Assembly: GCA_903831165.1 (NCBI GenBank)
Contig: CAIKWV010000593.1
Span: forward strand, 1-6,353
DNA: 6,353 nucleotides
Direction: 5' to 3'
Source of the DNA: an uncultured cyanobacterium
GTDB lineage: Bacteria > Cyanobacteriota > Cyanobacteriia > PCC-6307 > Cyanobiaceae
The notes under the pieces are model-generated. The model made no database searches. It saw nothing but the letters and a program-made list of their open reading frames with translations, and was not told the DNA's origin. Made by a program: the position numbers and the translations under genes. How positions within the stretch are numbered: position 1 is the stretch's first letter; each line of letters begins with the position of its first letter. Of the stretch, positions 1 to 6,353 are shown piece after piece.

Positions 1-1
1 C

Positions 2-64
2 CATCGCCCGCCGGCTCCGGGGTGGGTGGGCGAGATCTCCATGGCTTTTCTGCAGGAGGCCTGA
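2..64 (+). CDS. Possible 3' end of an upstream gene (partial, unidentified)
   Basis: One reading frame from the left edge runs 20 codons to a TGA at 62-64. Its end reads GWVGEISMAFLQEA, which looks protein-like, and about 16 of 20 codons end in G or C, as in the real genes here. The other two plus frames also stay open for a while (to 79-81 and 114-116), so the choice rests only on codon bias and residue content. The fragment is too short to recognise a family. If real, it belongs to a gene on the same strand just upstream of the oxoprolinase, which would suggest an operon. It may equally be non-coding. Confidence 0.2.
   Translation, partial: HRPPAPGWVGEISMAFLQEA
54..59 (+). promoter_or_regulatory. 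Perfect Shine-Dalgarno-like AGGAGG
   Basis: AGGAGG sits five bases before a GTG at 65-67, an ideal ribosome-binding arrangement. It is the best such site near the start of the large gene, yet it lies 79 bases before that gene's own GTG at 139. It may serve the short frame 65-154. It may also be chance, since it overlaps the putative upstream tail, where the same bases would encode Gln-Glu. Confidence 0.35.
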
Positions 65-138
65 GTGGCCCCGCGACCTGAAATACGCTTCCTACGTGGC
101 AGAGCTGGGTACCTGATGGGTAACTACCGGGATGGAGC

Positions 139-154
<16 letters not shown>
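65..154 (+). CDS. Possible 29-residue leader ORF overlapping the oxoprolinase start
   Basis: A GTG at 65, five bases after AGGAGG, opens 29 codons ending at TGA 152-154. The peptide would begin MAPRPEIRFLRGRAG and end YRDGACPNP. It is basic, has no hydrophobic segment, and resembles no family I know. The frame overlaps the oxoprolinase GTG (139) by 16 bases in another phase. The oxoprolinase has only a poor ribosome-binding site of its own (GGAG one base before the start, or GGGA further up), so translational coupling from this leader is plausible. It follows directly after, and in the same frame as, the TGA at 62-64. An alternative is that the whole stretch is untranslated leader. Confidence 0.25.
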
Positions 155-4593
<4,439 letters not shown>

Positions 4594-4623
4594 ACCCGTG
4601 GGGGCCAAGGGGACTGAAAGCTT

Positions 4624-4640
4624 CGCTGACTGGATCAGCG
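4624..4640. terminator. Small hairpin in the convergent gap, possible terminator
   Basis: CGCTGA (4624-4629) pairs perfectly with TCAGCG (4635-4640) around a five-base loop, 30 bases after the oxoprolinase stop. An outer GCTT/AAGC (4620-4623 with 4654-4657) could extend it with a bulge, and GGCTC/GAGCC (4644-4648 with 4660-4664) can form a second hairpin upstream of TTTT (4672-4675). No hairpin has a proper U-tract directly behind it, so an intrinsic terminator is not clearly shown. The rest of the 118-base gap between the convergent genes shows nothing else I recognise. Confidence 0.3.
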
Positions 4641-4711
4641 GAGGGCTCGACCGAAGCCAGAGCCACTGACGTTTTCGGTTGATCGTGCGGGCCGAACGCC
4701 AGGGAGCCTGA

Positions 4712-5239
4712 TCAGCTGGCTTCGGAAGAGGCAGCGGGGGCAGGCGCGCTCAGGACGTTGACCGCCGAGAAGCCCAGGCCGATGGCGAACAGGGTGCCGA
4801 TCGCCCAGATGCTGTCACTGGGCCATTCGACCACCAGCATGCCGCCGAGCACCACGGTGACGATGCCATCGAGCAGCACCAGGCCCCGGGCTGGGATCGA
4901 GCCGGAGGCGGCGGAAGCCAGCTCCATCACCCCTTCGGCCACCAGCAGGAAGCCCAGGAACAGGGTCAGGCTGACCGTGCTTTCGATCGGGAAGGCGATG
5001 CACCAGAGGCCGCCCACCACATACAGCGCCCCCGACAGGGCACGGAAGATCTTGCTGCGCGTGTCGGCCGCACCGCTGAGCCGCAACAGCTGGGAGATGC
5101 CGGCCACCACGGCGGCGCTGCCCAGCAGGATCGTCAACAGGGTGGCCGACACGAACGGCAACGCCAGGGAGAGGCCCGCACCGGCGGCAAGCAGGCCGGC
5201 GGCGATCCAACGCATGGTGGGGGAGGCCGGAGCGGTCAC
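4712..5239 (-). CDS. HdeD/DUF308-family integral membrane protein
   Basis: A small, very hydrophobic protein of 175 residues from the GTG at 5239. Six membrane helices are visible at about 10-28, 32-52, 67-85, 89-108, 117-138 and 144-163. They form three similar hairpins: a Gly-rich helix ending near a proline (LALPFVS, IAFPIES, VVEWPSD), then a second helix (LLGSAAVVAGISQLL, FLGFLLVAEGVMEL, TLFAIGLGFSAVNVL). This is the DUF308 repeat pattern seen in HdeD-like proteins. HdeD is linked to acid resistance in E. coli, but its activity is unknown and many relatives are named by similarity alone. I prefer GTG 5239 because CAGG lies six bases before it; TTG 5245 would add two residues, and ATG 5215 lacks a ribosome-binding site. 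The C-terminal tail is Ala/Ser-rich. The gene lies downstream of clc on the same strand and converges with the oxoprolinase. Confidence 0.85.
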   Translation of the reverse strand: MTAPASPTMRWIAAGLLAAGAGLSLALPFVSATLLTILLGSAAVVAGISQLLRLSGAADTRSKIFRALSGALYVVGGLWCIAFPIESTVSLTLFLGFLLVAEGVMELASAASGSIPARGLVLLDGIVTVVLGGMLVVEWPSDSIWAIGTLFAIGLGFSAVNVLSAPAPAASSEAS

Positions 5240-5245
5240 AAGCAA

Positions 5246-5249
5246 CCTG
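5246..5249 (-). promoter_or_regulatory. Ribosome-binding site CAGG favouring the GTG start of the DUF308 gene
   Basis: On the minus strand CAGG is followed by TTGCTT and then GTG (5239-5237), a six-base spacing. The same CAGG directly abuts the TTG at 5245, too close for that codon to be the start. This decides for GTG, with moderate certainty because the site is short. Confidence 0.45.
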
Positions 5250-5289
5250 AGAAAAAGGTGGGCTCAACCTAGTCCGGGTCTCAGCCGTT

Positions 5290-5343
5290 GATCGGCCGCA
5301 GGTGAGGTTGTTGGCAGGCGCGAACACAACACCGAAACCGATC
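5290..5343. repeat. Imperfect inverted repeat between clc and the DUF308 gene
   Basis: GATCGG (5290-5295) is complementary to CCGATC (5338-5343). Inside them GGTG (5301-5304) pairs with CACC (5330-5333) and TTGT (5308-5311) with ACAA (5326-5329), giving a roughly 54-base bulged hairpin on either strand. It lies in the 136-base gap after the clc stop and before the DUF308 start. It could be a transcript 3' structure of clc or a 5' leader element of the next gene. No U-tract follows it and I see no convincing -35/-10 pair in the gap; TAGGTT on the minus strand (5265-5270) is a weak -10 candidate at most. Confidence 0.3.
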
Positions 5344-5375
5344 CCCCAGGCCGGACGTGGCCAGGAATGGTCCTC

Positions 5376-6353
5376 TCACTCCAGCCCTGCCGCCAAGGCG
5401 TGATACACCGGCTTCTTCATCAGCAGGCGGCTGCAGTAGGCGCCGATCACCGCCGCCAGCACGACGCCCGGCAGCAGTTGCTGATCGCCGGCCAGGCGCA
5501 GGGCAAACACCACGCTCAGCACCGGCAGCTGGGTGGCTCCGGCCAGGGCCGCCGCCATCCCCAGGGCGAGCCCCATCAGCCCCAGTCCCAGCAGATGGCT
5601 GACGCCCTGCCCCAGCACGGCGCCGATGGCAAAGGCCGGATCAATCAGTCCCCCCGGCACGCCGGCCCCCAGGGCCAGGCAGGGGCCGATCATCCGGGCC
5701 AGAAGCAGGCCGGCGGTGGGCAGATCGGCTTCGGGATGGCCGATCATCCAGGCCATCAGCGCTTCGCCGTCGCCATTGGCGCCGCCGCCGCTGAGCAGGG
5801 TCAGAGCCGCCAGCAGCAGGCCCAACAGCAACCCCAGCCGCAGGGGATAGCGGCGGACCAGCGGCGTGAGACGCCGGGTGGTCTCCAGCAGCAGACGGCC
5901 GAACCCGGCGCCCAGCAGGCCAGCGCCCAGACCCAGGGGAAGGGCCCAGAGCAGCTGCCAGGGTTCCGCACTCATGTCCTGCAACAGACCCAGGGCAAAC
6001 TCCGGCTGGCCGCCCAGATTGCTGAAACCGGCGGCGGTGACACAGGCCAGCAGGGTCGGCCAGATCAAGCGGGCGTCAAAGCGGCTGGTGAGCTCCTCGG
6101 CCACGAACACCAGGCCCACCAAAGGCGTGTTGAAGCCCGCCGCCAGGCCGGCGCCCCCCGCCAGGGCGATCAGATCGGTGCGGTCCAGGAACTGAAACCA
6201 GCGCGGGAAACGTTGCTGCAGACGGAAGGCGACCGACGCTCCGACGTGCACCACCGGCCCTTCCCGGCCCAGGGGCAGCAGGGCCAGGGTGGCCATCGAC
6301 CAGAGCATCAGGCGCTGCACCGTGGCCTTGGGGTCCAGCAGAGCGGCGGCCCG
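5376..6353 (-). CDS. ClC-family chloride channel / H+-Cl- antiporter (5' end beyond window)
   Basis: Membrane anion transporter of the ClC family; 325 C-terminal residues are present and the frame stays open to the right edge, so the GTG at 6320 is internal and not a start. Visible motifs: GREGPVVHVGA with the gating glutamate (E148 in E. coli ClC-ec1) at codon 6261-6263; FNTPLVGLVFVAEE with the proton-transfer glutamate (E203) at 6093-6095; the pore motif PGGLIDPAFAIGAVLG; and a C-terminal KPVY whose tyrosine (Y445) is at 5403-5405. Having both glutamates predicts 2Cl-/H+ exchange over a passive channel. The selectivity motif containing S107 (GSGIP) would lie beyond the edge. No C-terminal CBS domains: the protein ends soon after the tyrosine helix, as in short bacterial members of about 430-470 residues. 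The pore motif departs from ClC-ec1 (GGIFAP there). The DUF308 gene follows 136 bases downstream on the same strand. Confidence 0.93.
   Translation of the reverse strand, partial: RAAALLDPKATVQRLMLWSMATLALLPLGREGPVVHVGASVAFRLQQRFPRWFQFLDRTDLIALAGGAGLAAGFNTPLVGLVFVAEELTSRFDARLIWPTLLACVTAAGFSNLGGQPEFALGLLQDMSAEPWQLLWALPLGLGAGLLGAGFGRLLLETTRRLTPLVRRYPLRLGLLLGLLLAALTLLSGGGANGDGEALMAWMIGHPEADLPTAGLLLARMIGPCLALGAGVPGGLIDPAFAIGAVLGQGVSHLLGLGLMGLALGMAAALAGATQLPVLSVVFALRLAGDQQLLPGVVLAAVIGAYCSRLLMKKPVYHALAAGLE

Noticed and set aside
1..42. Divergent minus-strand gene starting at the ATG at 42
   Set aside because: Only 14 codons remain to the edge, there is no ribosome-binding site ahead of it, and the Pro/Gly content is uninformative.
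4815..5327. 170-codon minus-strand frame in another phase of the DUF308 gene, starting upstream of it
   Set aside because: The translation is Arg/Pro-rich with no membrane helices, and the alternative phase gives six clean helices and a family match.

Overview
The window is G+C-rich (roughly 70% by eye) with strong G/C bias at third codon positions. It carries three recognisable genes: a very large plus-strand gene (139-4593) for a one-chain 5-oxoprolinase of the HyuA-HyuB type, then two minus-strand genes, an HdeD/DUF308-family membrane protein (4712-5239) and a ClC chloride channel/antiporter (5376 to the right edge, 5' end missing). The fused oxoprolinase, a HIP1 octamer (GCGATCGC, 3252-3259) and general protein style fit a high-GC picocyanobacterium of the Cyanobium/freshwater Synechococcus kind. 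That assignment is inferred from impression and weak markers; no phylogenetic marker is present.

Layout. Positions 1-138 hold no confidently identified gene. One frame could be the tail of an upstream gene ending at 64. It is followed directly by AGGAGG and a 29-codon reading frame (65-154) that overlaps the oxoprolinase GTG start. Positions 139-4593 encode 1484 residues: the HyuA half (ATPase) and the HyuB half are complete and carry their family motifs. Two long Ala/Pro-rich low-complexity stretches (residues about 661-778 and 844-950) lengthen the protein; the first contains an in-frame 15-bp tandem array. Positions 4594-4711 are a convergent intergenic gap with small hairpins. The DUF308 gene and the clc gene share the minus strand, separated by a 136-base gap holding an imperfect inverted repeat.

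Function. The oxoprolinase should hydrolyse 5-oxo-L-proline with ATP to give L-glutamate. The ClC protein keeps both glutamates diagnostic of H+/Cl- exchange. The HdeD-type protein is an integral membrane protein of unknown activity, whose family is named for acid resistance in enterobacteria. A ClC exchanger, an HdeD-like protein and a glutamate-producing enzyme side by side suggest a pH-homeostasis theme, but this is speculation: the oxoprolinase is convergent to the other two and not in their operon.

I did not find a clearly new multi-gene system. The most unusual features are the expanded repeat-bearing linkers of the oxoprolinase, the possible overlapping leader frame, and the altered ClC pore motif.
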